A stretch of 35,178 bases of DNA from an uncultured Muribaculaceae bacterium (GTDB taxonomy: Bacteria; Bacteroidota; Bacteroidia; Bacteroidales; Muribaculaceae). The stretch covers positions 1 through 35,178 of the forward strand of contig CAJTTG010000006.1 of the NCBI GenBank assembly GCA_910579185.1, written 5' to 3'. Below are positions 1 to 7,597 of this stretch, in pieces. Every line of letters begins with the position of its first letter. The stretch's first letter is position 1. The position numbers and the translations under genes were made by a program. The notes beneath the pieces are model-generated. The model was not told the DNA's origin. It saw nothing but the letters and a program-made list of their open reading frames with translations, and made no database searches.

Positions 1-56
1 GTATAGAGTTGGAGAGTTAGAGAGTTTAGAGTGGAGAGAGAGCAGGGATGGTGGAG

Positions 57-86
57 CCGGACGCGGCATGCCGCAGTCCCTACAGG
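57..86 (+). repeat. REP-like palindromic element, copy 1
   Basis: The unit begins CCGGACGCGGCATGCCGC and continues AGTCCCTACAGG. Its core GCGGCATGCCGC is a perfect 12-base palindrome. The same unit is seen at 1799-1828, inverted at 35031-35060, and as a variant at 35113-35141. Confidence 0.75.
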
Positions 87-132
87 ATGGTCGGTTTATT
101 GTCTTGGTTGTAAGTTATTTTTGGGGAATGTG

Positions 133-169
133 TTCGGTAGACGGCTCGGAGAGCCGTTACCCCGGCAGG
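133..169. repeat. Hairpin repeat element, copy 1
   Basis: The element runs from TTCGGTAGACGGCTCGGAGA to CCGTTACCCCGGCAGG. Its centre, ACGGCTCGGAGAGCCGT, can fold into a short hairpin (ACGGCTC with GAGCCGT). Near-identical copies are at 334-370 and 1874-1910. Confidence 0.75.
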
Positions 170-280
170 GCAGAAGAGTTGGAGAGTGTGGAGTTAGAGA
201 GTTTAGAGTATAGAGAGCAGGGATGTGTGGATCCGGACGCGGCAAGATTATAGAGTGTTCAGAGTAGTTTAGATGGGCAG

Positions 281-332
281 GTCGGGGTCACCGCACTCCG
301 TGTGGTTGGCCGCAATCATCAGCGACGGGATT
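281..332. repeat. Intergenic repeat shared with the right edge
   Basis: The start, GTCGGGGTCACCGCACTCCG, is exactly repeated at 34963-34982. Similarity continues through CGCAATCATCAGCGACGGG against CGAAATCATCATCGACAGGG. It is non-coding, although one minus-strand open frame reads through it. Confidence 0.7.
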
Positions 333-333
333 T

Positions 334-436
334 TTCGGTAGACGGCTCGGAGAGCCGTTACCCCGACAGGCCGATGGAGTGGGAGAGTTTAGAGTTAGAG
401 AGTTTAGAGTGGAGAGAGAGCAGGGATTGGTGGTAA
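334..436. repeat. Hairpin element copy 2 plus purine-rich repeat
   Basis: A second copy of the hairpin element (334-370) is followed by the AGAG-rich repeat and the GCAGGGATTGGTG end of the composite unit. It abuts the truncated phage-type fragment at about 437, so the repeat marks the breakpoint of that gene. Confidence 0.7.
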
Positions 437-758
437 TGCCGCCTGTTTTATCGACGTTATATGCTATTTGTGTGAGTTTTGACTGCATGGCAAGGGCTGT
501 GCGGTCAGCAGGCACATGATTCATGTACTCTTTCTGTGCTTGTTGCGCGGTAGTCAAGAGGTCGGTCAAAAACTCACGCTGAGCGTCTTTAAGATTTGGG
601 TCTTTAAGTTTCTGTGTGATTGAGTTGATTATCGCAGTGAAGTCAAGCGAACTTATCAATTCGGGCTTCGCGGCATTGACATTTTGAATAAAGGTGCCGA
701 ATCCGCTTTGCCATTCCAATCCAGCTTTTTCAAACTCTTCTTTACGCGAATGTAGAAA
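437..758 (-). pseudogene. Truncated gene fragment, possibly phage-derived
   Basis: An open minus-strand stretch starts straight after a stop codon (complement of 759-761) with no good start codon, and reads about 107 residues (for example KEEFEKAGLEWQSGF, DAQREFLTDLL, QAQKEYMNHV). It then runs into repeat sequence at about 437, where it picks up artificial residues. The missing start and the repeat-derived tail both indicate a gene broken at each end. The helical, glutamine-rich character and the neighbouring tape-measure-like fragment suggest a phage structural origin, but I do not recognise the family. A TTG at 717-719 could serve as a weak start; I consider that unlikely. Confidence 0.5.
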
Positions 759-812
759 TTACTTGGGAAGATATTTCGATGCAGCCCGCACCAGTTTGGC
801 GATGGGGGCTTG

Positions 813-1184
813 CTAATGATTTCTCAAATAGTGGTCGGCTGCATCAACGCATTTTGCAAGGGCATAGCAGAAGACGACACCAACACAACCCGACAAAATG
901 GCTATAAACGCTATGAGGCTACCATATTCACTGTCACAAATCATTGCAATTATGAATGATGCCACGACATTGACTATACCGATAATCCGCAGGATAACTG
1001 CCAATGTGCATGATTCATATCCGAAATATGTTGGCGCGTTTTGCTGAACGGCAGTATCGTTTTCAGGATTGAAAGACATAGTTTTTGCGAGGGTCGCATG
1101 GTTTTTTGAGCGGTTGCGAATGACGCTAACAAGTATAAGGCCAACAGCGACCAAAAGGATGATGAGAATAAATAATCTGTTCAT
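813..1184 (-). CDS. Small membrane protein of unknown function
   Basis: This 123-residue protein starts at the ATG complementary to 1182-1184 (MNRLFILIILL). An upstream in-frame ATG would add eight residues without membrane character and would place the start upstream of the promoter-like element, so I prefer the shorter form. Three hydrophobic segments are visible: about 2-20, a middle one (LAVILRIIGIVNVVASFII), and a C-terminal one (SLIAFIAILSGCVGVVFCYA). A polar loop lies between the first two. The C-terminal end is short and histidine-containing. A TAACTTTG promoter-like -7 box lies 22 bases upstream. It sits between two truncated phage-type fragments and could belong to the same mobile segment. 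No family is recognised. Confidence 0.6.
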   Translation of the reverse strand: MNRLFILIILLVAVGLILVSVIRNRSKNHATLAKTMSFNPENDTAVQQNAPTYFGYESCTLAVILRIIGIVNVVASFIIAMICDSEYGSLIAFIAILSGCVGVVFCYALAKCVDAADHYLRNH

Positions 1185-1205
1185 AGAAGCTGATGATTTG
1201 AATTG

Positions 1206-1213
1206 CAAAGTTA
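1206..1213 (-). promoter_or_regulatory. Putative -7 box of the membrane protein gene
   Basis: On the minus strand this reads TAACTTTG, matching the Bacteroidetes TAnnTTTG consensus. A convincing -33 TTTG at 19-21 bases spacing is not visible, so support is moderate to weak. Confidence 0.35.
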
Positions 1214-1274
1214 GCGACTTTAATCCAAAGTGGTGTGGTGTAACCGTATGTTTAACAGCATAAGATAGAGATAA

Positions 1275-1739
1275 ATGGCGGACAAGTTAATATTTCCGAT
1301 AGGATTTGATTTGGAGAGTGGGCTTAAACAAGCGCAAACTGACATCAACCGAACTGTAAGAAGATTGGAAGATGCAATAAAAAGCCAAAGTGTGAAACTG
1401 CCCGTCGGTTTTGATGCTGCAATGGCGAAGAAATTGCGTGAGGAAGCTAAGGATATTGAGCGTGTACTCGCCAACATAAATCACTATGGCAATGGTCAAC
1501 TGAAAGGATTGTCTATTGGTTTTATCGACACCTCAAAGGAGTTGGAAGCTCTAAAACGGCTGAACGCTAAAATACAAGAATTGGCAAGGCAACGTCAATC
1601 TCTCGTTGATGGTGGCGCAACTGAGCAAGAATTGAAACGCATAGATTCTGCTCTGAGGTCAACCTCACAACAGATAAGAGAATTGAACCATGCTTATAGC
1701 AGAGACAATTCTTTCAATATTGCACCACAGCAGAGCTGA
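1275..1739 (+). pseudogene. Phage tape-measure-like N-terminal fragment
   Basis: The 154-residue reading frame starts MADKLIFPIGFDLESGLKQA. This resembles, from memory, the N-terminus of tape-measure proteins of Bacteroidales prophages, which start with a short beta segment and continue into long coiled coils. The rest is strongly helical with heptad-like spacing (RLEDAIKS, ELEALKRLNAKIQELARQRQ, QQIRELNHAY). Full tape-measure proteins are usually many hundreds of residues long. This one stops within two codons of the composite repeat that begins at about 1738, so it looks truncated there. No other head, tail or lysis gene is present. It is most likely a prophage remnant; expression is doubtful. 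Confidence 0.5.
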
Positions 1740-1936
1740 TGGAGGGGGAGAGTATGGAGTTAGAGAGTTTAGAGTGGAGAGCGCAGGGATTGGTGTAGCC
1801 GCACGCGGCATGCCGCAGTCCCTACAGGCTGATTGGGTTATTGTCTTGGTTGTCAGTTGTTTTTTGTAATGTGTTCGGTAGACGGCTCGGAGAGCCGTTA
1901 CCCCGGCATGGCGGATGGAGCTGGAGAGTATAGAGT
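1738..1936. repeat. Composite intergenic repeat, right copy
   Basis: It contains the AGAG-rich block (1744-1776), the palindromic element (1799-1828), the shared TTATTGTCTTGGTTGTCAG spacer, and the hairpin element (1874-1910). It lies in the same orientation as the copy at 39-170, so the two form long direct repeats about 1.74 kb apart around the phage-type fragments. Confidence 0.8.
1799..1828 (+). repeat. REP-like palindromic element, copy 2
   Basis: It carries the same GCGGCATGCCGC core and AGTCCCTACAGG flank as the copy at 57-86. The first bases differ (GCCGCACGC instead of GCCGGACGC). Confidence 0.75.
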
Positions 1937-1968
1937 TCCTCGGCAGGGCAGATGGAATTGTTATGGGG

Positions 1969-3855
1969 TCAGCGGCGGTTGGGGAGGCCTTGGTAGTAGT
2001 TGATGAAGGCTTGGTTGACGAGGCGTGTGCCGCCGGGTGTCGGATAGTTGCCTGAGAAGTACCAGTCGCCCGGATGGTTGGGTATTGCCTGATGCATTCC
2101 TTCGATGGTCTGGAATATGAGTTGGACTTCGGCTTTTATTCCGTCGGGTGTTAGCATCAGTGCCATGCGGTCGGATATTTCCTGATCCGTGAAGGGTTCG
2201 TAGATATCTTTGACGCAGTTTCTCAATTTCGTGGGGTCGGTCAGTTCGCGTTGCTTTAGGCATTTGTCGTAGACTTGATCGAGTAGTGGTTGCATGCCGC
2301 GTTCTTTGATTAAGGATATGGCTGCGCGGAATGCGGCAAATTCGCTGAGTCGTGACATGTCGATACCATAGTAGTCCGGGTATCTGACTTGCGGAGCAGA
2401 TGAAACTACGACGATTTTGCGTGGGTTAAGACGGTCGAGAATCTTGAGGATGCTTTGTCGGAGTGTTGTCCCCCGGACTATACTGTCGTCGATAATGACG
2501 AGGTTTTCGCCTGGTTGGACGCTTCCGTAGGTTACGTCGTAGACGTGGGCGGCGAGGTCGTTTCTGATATCGCCTTCGGAGATGAATGTTCGTAGTTTGA
2601 TGTCCTTGATGGCTACTTTTTCAACGCGGACTTTTCGGCGCATGATGTCGTAGAGGGTCTGCCCGTTGAGCAGTCCTTGATGCTGAAGTTTTTCGATCTG
2701 TATCAGTTTTTCTCTGTCGAGATGTTGTTCGAGTCCCTGCATCATTCCGTAGAAGGCTACTTCGGCGGTGTTGGGTATGAATGAGAATACGGTGCTGTCT
2801 ATGTCGTTGTCTACGCTTTCCAGGACAGCCGGGACAAGGTTTTTGCCAAGCTGTTTGCGTTCGTTGTAGATTTCGGCATCGCTGCCACGGGAGAAGTAGA
2901 TCCGTTCGAATGAGCATCGGCTGTTACCCTCCTGAGGCAGTATATCGCTTACGCTGACGTCGCCGTTTTTCGTCGCTATGATAGCGGCTCCTGGGCTGAG
3001 TTCGTGGACGGCACTGGCCGGAACGTTCCAGACCGTCTGGATGACGGGACGTTCTGAAGCTACGACAACCACTTCATCGTCGATATAATAGAAGGCCGGG
3101 CGTATGCCACGGGGATCACGTATAACGGCCATGTCGCCGGATCCGGTTGCAAGACACATTGCATAACCTCCATCCCAATAGGGTGCGGTTGCTTTGAGTA
3201 CGTTGCGCAGGTCGATGTTATCCTCAATGGTCCGGGCAAGTTCAGGATCCTGAATGAAGTCACGGTGCTGCCTGTATATGCGGTGGTTCTCCTTGTCGAG
3301 GGCATATCCGAGCTGCTCAAGCACCATTATGGTGTCGCTATAGAGACGTGGATGCTGTCCGGTGGCGGCTATTCGGTTGAATATTTCGTCGACGTTTGTC
3401 AGGTTGAAGTTACCGCAAAGCAGCAGATTTCGGGAACGCCAGTTGTTGCGACGCAGGAACGGGTGGACATAGTTTATCCCGGAGCGTCCTGTAGTGCTGT
3501 AGCGCAGGTGACCCATCATGATCTCGCCAATGTAGGGTGCTTCGGCTACGGCTTGTTGTGTGGACATTTCCGACAGCCCTATTTCGTCGAGTTTCGGGAA
3601 TATGTTGGCGAAAATATCCTGGATAGCCTGTGTCCCCATAGCCCTTTCTCGCCACACGTATTCGCGGCCGGGCTGTGCGTTCATATTCACGATGCCTACT
3701 CCGGCGGCTTCCTGTCCGCGGTTGTGCTGTTTCTCCATCATCAGATAGAGTTTGTCGAGGCCATAGCGGAGTGTTCCGTACTTTTGGTTGTAGTAATCAA
3801 GAGGCTTGCGCAGGCGGATCATCGCTATTCCGCATTCGTGTTTGAGCTGTTCCAT
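1969..3855 (-). CDS. Amidophosphoribosyltransferase (PurF-like), long form
   Basis: This 628-residue protein is a glutamine PRPP amidotransferase, the enzyme family that catalyses the first step of purine synthesis. The ATG at 3853-3855 gives MEQLKHECGIAM. A short propeptide precedes the Cys-Gly-Ile that becomes the N-terminal nucleophile, as in the Bacillus-type enzyme; the upstream ATG at 3885 overlaps the promoter box and is rejected. The N-terminal half carries class II glutaminase features (QHNRGQEAAGVG, GHLRYSTTG). RCSFERIYFSRGSDAEIY matches the conserved mid-protein segment. The PRPP-binding loop LVIIDDSIVRGTT lies near residues 448-462. Standard PurF is about 470-510 residues, so roughly 120 extra residues are spread before and after the PRPP loop. 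Bacteroidales often carry such a long paralogue beside a standard purF; whether this one is the pathway enzyme is not decidable here. Confidence 0.88.
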   Translation of the reverse strand: MEQLKHECGIAMIRLRKPLDYYNQKYGTLRYGLDKLYLMMEKQHNRGQEAAGVGIVNMNAQPGREYVWRERAMGTQAIQDIFANIFPKLDEIGLSEMSTQQAVAEAPYIGEIMMGHLRYSTTGRSGINYVHPFLRRNNWRSRNLLLCGNFNLTNVDEIFNRIAATGQHPRLYSDTIMVLEQLGYALDKENHRIYRQHRDFIQDPELARTIEDNIDLRNVLKATAPYWDGGYAMCLATGSGDMAVIRDPRGIRPAFYYIDDEVVVVASERPVIQTVWNVPASAVHELSPGAAIIATKNGDVSVSDILPQEGNSRCSFERIYFSRGSDAEIYNERKQLGKNLVPAVLESVDNDIDSTVFSFIPNTAEVAFYGMMQGLEQHLDREKLIQIEKLQHQGLLNGQTLYDIMRRKVRVEKVAIKDIKLRTFISEGDIRNDLAAHVYDVTYGSVQPGENLVIIDDSIVRGTTLRQSILKILDRLNPRKIVVVSSAPQVRYPDYYGIDMSRLSEFAAFRAAISLIKERGMQPLLDQVYDKCLKQRELTDPTKLRNCVKDIYEPFTDQEISDRMALMLTPDGIKAEVQLIFQTIEGMHQAIPNHPGDWYFSGNYPTPGGTRLVNQAFINYYQGLPNRR

Positions 3856-3882
3856 CGGAAAAATGACGTTAAATAACGTGTG

Positions 3883-3913
3883 CAAAGATAGCGATTGTGT
3901 GGAATTGAATCAA
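3883..3913 (-). promoter_or_regulatory. Promoter of the amidophosphoribosyltransferase gene
   Basis: The minus strand reads TATCTTTG at 3883-3890, a full match to TAnnTTTG. TTGA at 3910-3913 lies 19 bases upstream as a -33 element. The start codon follows about 27 bases downstream. Confidence 0.6.
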
Positions 3914-4039
3914 CTTTATCTTACAATCTTATTTTGAATTTTTAACATAATGACAAGCCTATTTGCTGATGGAGGGTAGCAAAGTATATTGTAAGAATTT
4001 GTAAATTCGCTACATAAAAGATCAATCAAATTTATAATC

Positions 4040-5179
4040 ATGAAAACTAAGATCAAAGAACAATTCAAAGCGCGCTTCGGCACGGAGGGTATCCTTTTTG
4101 TGGCTCCGGGTCGTTTCAATCTTATCGGTGAACATACAGACTATAACGGGGGCTTTGTGTTCCCGGGAGCGATCGATAAGTTCATCATGGCTGAGATCAA
4201 GCCTAACGGAACCGACAAGGTGCGCGTCTATTCCATAGATATTGATGAATATTGCGAATTCGGCCTGAATGAAGAAGATGCCCCGGCTCAGCAGTGGGCG
4301 CGATATATCTTCGGTGTATGCCGTGAGATCATCAAGCGTGGCGGAACGGTGAAGGGATTCGATGCTGTGTTTGCCGGGAATGTGCCTCTGGGTGCCGGTC
4401 TGTCGTCGAGCGCGGCACTGGAGAGCTGTTTTGCTAATGCCCTTAACGAGCTGTACAACGAGAACCGTTTCCCGAAGATGGAGCTTGCGAAGATCGGACA
4501 GAGCACAGAGCATAACTATTGCGGTGTGAATTGCGGAATCATGGATCAGTTCGCATCGGTGCATGGCAAGAAGGACAATCTGATGCGTCTTGACTGCCGT
4601 TCGGGTGAGTTCGAATATTTCCCCTTCAAGCTGGATGGCTATCGTCTGGTACTGGTTGACTCTCGTGTAAAGCATGAGCTGGTAGATTCGCCTTACAACA
4701 AGCGCCGTGAATCGTGTGAGCGTGTTGCCGCTACACTTGGTGTGGAAACACTCCGCGATGCCGACATGGCTATGCTCGATGCCGTCAAGGATAAGATCAG
4801 CGCAGAGGATTATAACCGTGCGAAGTATGTTATCGAAGAGAAGCAGAGAGTTCTTGATGTGTGCGACGCTCTGGTCAAGGGAGACTATGAGACCGTTGGC
4901 CGTTGCATGTATGGCACGCATGAGGGTATGTCGAAGCTCTACGAGGTTAGCTGCGAGGAACTGGACTATCTCAATGACGTTGCCAAGGAGTGTGGCGTTA
5001 CCGGATCGCGTATCATGGGCGGTGGTTTCGGCGGCTGCACCGTGAATCTTGTCAAGGAGGATCTCTACGACAATTTCATTGCCACCGTTACAGATAAGTT
5101 CAACGAACGCTATGGTCATAAGCCGATGATCTATCCTGTGATAGTAAGCGATGGCGCACGTCGTTACGAAGATCAGTAA
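4040..5179 (+). CDS. galK: Galactokinase
   Basis: This 379-residue GHMP-family kinase phosphorylates galactose to galactose 1-phosphate in the Leloir pathway, in the cytoplasm. The family signature GRFNLIGEHTDYNGG is at residues 24-38. The ATP-binding motif PLGAGLSSSAALE is at 116-128, the probable catalytic aspartate is D169 (NCGIMDQFASVHG), and the C-terminal glycine motif GGGFGGCT is at 327-334. Length matches the family. It is divergent from the amidophosphoribosyltransferase gene, with 184 bases between starts. The next gene, a sulfatase, begins 94 bases downstream on the same strand, so the two may be co-transcribed. That would fit use of sulfated, galactose-containing host glycans. No gal epimerase or uridylyltransferase gene is in the window. 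Confidence 0.95.
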   Translation: MKTKIKEQFKARFGTEGILFVAPGRFNLIGEHTDYNGGFVFPGAIDKFIMAEIKPNGTDKVRVYSIDIDEYCEFGLNEEDAPAQQWARYIFGVCREIIKRGGTVKGFDAVFAGNVPLGAGLSSSAALESCFANALNELYNENRFPKMELAKIGQSTEHNYCGVNCGIMDQFASVHGKKDNLMRLDCRSGEFEYFPFKLDGYRLVLVDSRVKHELVDSPYNKRRESCERVAATLGVETLRDADMAMLDAVKDKISAEDYNRAKYVIEEKQRVLDVCDALVKGDYETVGRCMYGTHEGMSKLYEVSCEELDYLNDVAKECGVTGSRIMGGGFGGCTVNLVKEDLYDNFIATVTDKFNERYGHKPMIYPVIVSDGARRYEDQ

Positions 5180-5273
5180 CGTGTGCTGACCAGCCACTTA
5201 TAAAGAATCCGGATCCGGTGGAATGACTGCATTTCATCGGATCTGATTTATATGATTTGTCTGAGTAGTTGAA

Positions 5274-6884
5274 ATGAAGATAGGAGATATGGATCTGATA
5301 AAATCATCCGGCTTGCTGTTGCGGTCTGTTACCGGACTTGTGGCCATGAGTGCTATTACTCCGGCTTTGAATGCCGCCCCACAGGCAAAACAACAGGGCG
5401 ACGGACGCCCGAATATATTGTTTATTCTCAGCGACGACCACACGTCGCAAGCATGGGGGATATATGGTGGAGTCCTCGCCGACTATGCCAAGAATCCCAA
5501 TATCCGTCGTCTGGCATCGGAGGGGACTGTGCTTGACAATTGTTTCTGCACGAATTCGCTGTCGGCTCCGAGCCGTGCGAGCATCCTGACGGGTATGTAC
5601 AGCCATCGCAATCAGCTTTATACGCTGGCGGATACCTTTGATACGGGATTGCCTACGCTGGCCACGGTGTTGCAGCAGAGCGGCTACGCTACGGCTCTTA
5701 TGGGTAAGTGGCATCTGAAGACGAAGCCACAGGGTTTCGACAAGTATTCTGTGTTTTATGATCAGGGTGAGTACCGCGACCCGACGTTCATTGAAAGCAG
5801 CGATCCATGGCCGGGTGCCCGAAACTATGGAGAGCGAGTGCAGGGCTTTTCCACGGATCTGGTCACAGACAAGGCTATAGCATGGATCCGTGAGCAGGAC
5901 GGGTCGAAACCGTTTCTGATGTGCTGTCATTTCAAGGCGACGCATGAGCCGTATGACTATCCGCTCCGCAATGCCCACCTGTATGATGGAGTTAAATTTC
6001 CGGAACCGCATAATCTCCTTGATTCCGGGATGACTACCAACGGACGTTCTTTTGAGGGGCAGACCCTTGAGGAGATCTCACGCCGCTGGATGGAGGCTTC
6101 AAAGGATCCCGACAAATGGTGGTGCCGCTATCCGGGCTTGCCGTTCTCAACCGAGGGGATGAGTCACGATGAAGCCCGTCGCGCGGCATACCAGAAGCTC
6201 GTCGCCGACTATTTGCGCTGCGGAGCCACGATCGACGATAACATAGGCCGTCTGCTTGATGTGCTTGACGAAATGGGTATCGCCGACAATACAATCGTGA
6301 TATATGTTTCGGATCAGGGCTATTTCCTTGGGGAGCATGGATTCTTTGACAAACGTATGTTCTATGAGGAAGCGGCACGTATGCCGTTTGTGATCCGTTA
6401 TCCCGGCAAGGTTGGTCGCGGTGTCCGCAATAGGGATCTGATCCTGAATATTGATTTCGCCCAGACGCTCGCCGAATATGCCGGTGTTGAGATGCCGGGA
6501 GCGCAGGGACGTAGTTTCGTTGCAAATCTACGCGGCGAGACCCCATCGGACTGGCGGCAGTCTTTCTACTATCGTTATTGGACAACACATGATGTCAGGC
6601 CGTCGCACATGGGTATCCGTACTGACCGGTATAAGTTGATATTCTATTACGGAGCCCGGCTTGGAATGACGGATTCGGATGAAGTGACTGACTATAAGCC
6701 GTCGTGGGATCTCTATGACCTGAAGGAGGATCCGGGAGAGGACCGCAATGTTTATGGCGACAAACGTTATGCTCCAATAGTGAAGGCTCTCAAGAAAGAG
6801 ATGCTCCGGCTTCGTGACGAGGTGGGTGACACAGATTCCACTTCGACGGAAATGCAACGTATATTGTCGGAATATTATTGGTGA
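5274..6884 (+). CDS. Secreted S1-family sulfatase, serine type
   Basis: This 536-residue arylsulfatase-family enzyme hydrolyses sulfate esters. The activation motif is S97-A-P-S-R followed by L105-T-G. The residue converted to formylglycine is therefore a serine, which requires a radical SAM maturase (anSME type) not encoded here. Metal-site features are visible: NILFILSDDH (D54, D55) and the later DQGYFLGEHGFFDKR. The N-terminus has a hydrophobic stretch (LLLRSVTGLVAMSAITPALNAA) consistent with a signal peptide; an alternative start at M6 would keep it. The C-terminal segment WDLYDLKEDPGEDRN is typical of glycan sulfatases. By resemblance it could act on GlcNAc-6-sulfate in mucin or heparan sulfate; that substrate call is tentative. 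Its position after galK suggests host-glycan use. Confidence 0.9.
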   Translation: MKIGDMDLIKSSGLLLRSVTGLVAMSAITPALNAAPQAKQQGDGRPNILFILSDDHTSQAWGIYGGVLADYAKNPNIRRLASEGTVLDNCFCTNSLSAPSRASILTGMYSHRNQLYTLADTFDTGLPTLATVLQQSGYATALMGKWHLKTKPQGFDKYSVFYDQGEYRDPTFIESSDPWPGARNYGERVQGFSTDLVTDKAIAWIREQDGSKPFLMCCHFKATHEPYDYPLRNAHLYDGVKFPEPHNLLDSGMTTNGRSFEGQTLEEISRRWMEASKDPDKWWCRYPGLPFSTEGMSHDEARRAAYQKLVADYLRCGATIDDNIGRLLDVLDEMGIADNTIVIYVSDQGYFLGEHGFFDKRMFYEEAARMPFVIRYPGKVGRGVRNRDLILNIDFAQTLAEYAGVEMPGAQGRSFVANLRGETPSDWRQSFYYRYWTTHDVRPSHMGIRTDRYKLIFYYGARLGMTDSDEVTDYKPSWDLYDLKEDPGEDRNVYGDKRYAPIVKALKKEMLRLRDEVGDTDSTSTEMQRILSEYYW

Positions 6885-6988
6885 TCCTTTTTGACGGGTA
6901 GCGGAACTGATGCGTAGTAAAAAACTATGCTATTGGTCGCTAAATATTGGTCAAATGCCAAAACACTGGATGAGAAGTCGGTGACGGA

Positions 6989-7020
6989 TTTGCATATTCA
7001 TAAAATATGCCTTATATTTG
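6989..7020 (+). promoter_or_regulatory. Promoter of argR
   Basis: TTTG at 6989-6992 is followed by 20 bases and TATATTTG at 7013-7020, a perfect match to the Bacteroidetes -33/-7 consensus and spacing. The argR start codon lies about 30 bases downstream. Confidence 0.75.
6992..7010. promoter_or_regulatory. Candidate ArgR operator inside the argR promoter
   Basis: GCATATTCATAAAATATGC is a palindrome with 7-base arms (GCATATT, AATATGC) and a 5-base centre. It lies almost exactly in the spacer between the -33 and -7 elements. Its AT-rich dyad shape and length resemble ARG boxes, which are about 18 bases with TGAAT/ATTCA-like arms. Binding there would block the promoter, giving autoregulation. 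Confidence 0.45.
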
Positions 7021-7049
7021 TTGCATAAACATGAACTGAAACAATTTGT

Positions 7050-7556
7050 ATGAATAAACGCCAGTCTCGACTTGCCCTGATCGTAAAGATTCTGCTTAAT
7101 AATGCGATAGGCAGTCAGGAGGAACTGATGGCCTTGTTGGAAGCCAATAACTGTATCGTGACGCAGGCCACCCTCTCGCGAGATCTCAAAACACTCAGGA
7201 CGTCGAAAGTTGCGACGGAACTCGGAGGCTACCGCTATGTGATAGCCGCCAATGGCACTGCAGCCGACGAAGTGGCCACTCAGGCTATGGATTCGGTGCG
7301 TCAGGCAGCGATCACGTCGATCTCATTTTCGGGCCATCAGGCTATTGTCAAAACGCGCAACGGTTATGCCGGTGGCGTGGCCTACGATATCGACGAGTTG
7401 CCATCGCCGATCATTCTCGGTACGGTTGCCGGAGCGGATACCGTGTTCGTTGCTGTTGATGAGAAGGCCACAAAGGAGGAAGTGTACAAGGTGTTGTCGC
7501 AGATTTTCCCGGCCAATATCATGGAGGAAAACCGCCATTATTTCGATCTTGCATAA
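7050..7556 (+). CDS. argR: ArgR-family arginine repressor
   Basis: This 168-residue transcription regulator has an N-terminal winged helix (about 1-65) with the recognition segment TQATLSRDLKTL, where S43 and R44 are the usual DNA-contacting pair. The C-terminal hexamerisation/effector domain (about 85-160) contains GTVAGADTVFVAVDE at 124-138. In well-studied ArgR proteins this loop is G-(T/C)-x-A-G-D-D-T and both aspartates contact arginine. Here the first is alanine (A129) and only D130 remains, so effector binding may be altered. It has its own promoter with a candidate operator. The downstream gene, 41 bases away, is an ArgC homologue without catalytic residues. The pair may therefore be a diverged copy of the arginine system. 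Confidence 0.9.
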   Translation: MNKRQSRLALIVKILLNNAIGSQEELMALLEANNCIVTQATLSRDLKTLRTSKVATELGGYRYVIAANGTAADEVATQAMDSVRQAAITSISFSGHQAIVKTRNGYAGGVAYDIDELPSPIILGTVAGADTVFVAVDEKATKEEVYKVLSQIFPANIMEENRHYFDLA

Positions 7557-7597
7557 TCTTGTCAAAAAAAAGTTTATAACCGAAACAATTAACAGAT

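Larger units (their letters stand above)
1..254. repeat. Composite intergenic repeat, left copy
   Basis: Purine-rich runs built on GAGAGTTAGAGAGTTTAGAG occur at about 11-48 and 183-222. Between them lie a palindromic element (57-86) and a hairpin element (133-169). The stretch from about 39 to 170 is repeated with few changes at 1777-1911, including the spacer with TTATTGTCTTGGTTGT. A truncated copy of the palindromic element is at 233-244. No credible gene is present; the short open frames here are made of repeat sequence. Confidence 0.8.

Noticed and set aside
31..253. Two short plus-strand open frames
   Set aside because: They consist of intergenic repeat sequence and have no start context or protein features.
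1..430. CRISPR array
   Set aside because: The repeats are purine-rich and irregularly spaced without unique spacers of even length, and no cas genes are present.
3265..3876. Plus-strand open frame of 203 codons
   Set aside because: It is antisense to the amidophosphoribosyltransferase, whose motifs are clear; no supporting features.
4022..5197. Long minus-strand open frame (391 codons) opposite galactokinase
   Set aside because: It mirrors galK in the antisense frame, has no recognisable domain, and the plus strand carries all galactokinase motifs.
5180..5273. Terminator or promoter between galK and the sulfatase
   Set aside because: ATCCGGATCCGG is a short palindrome but makes no good hairpin, and no proper TAnnTTTG box with a -33 element is seen.
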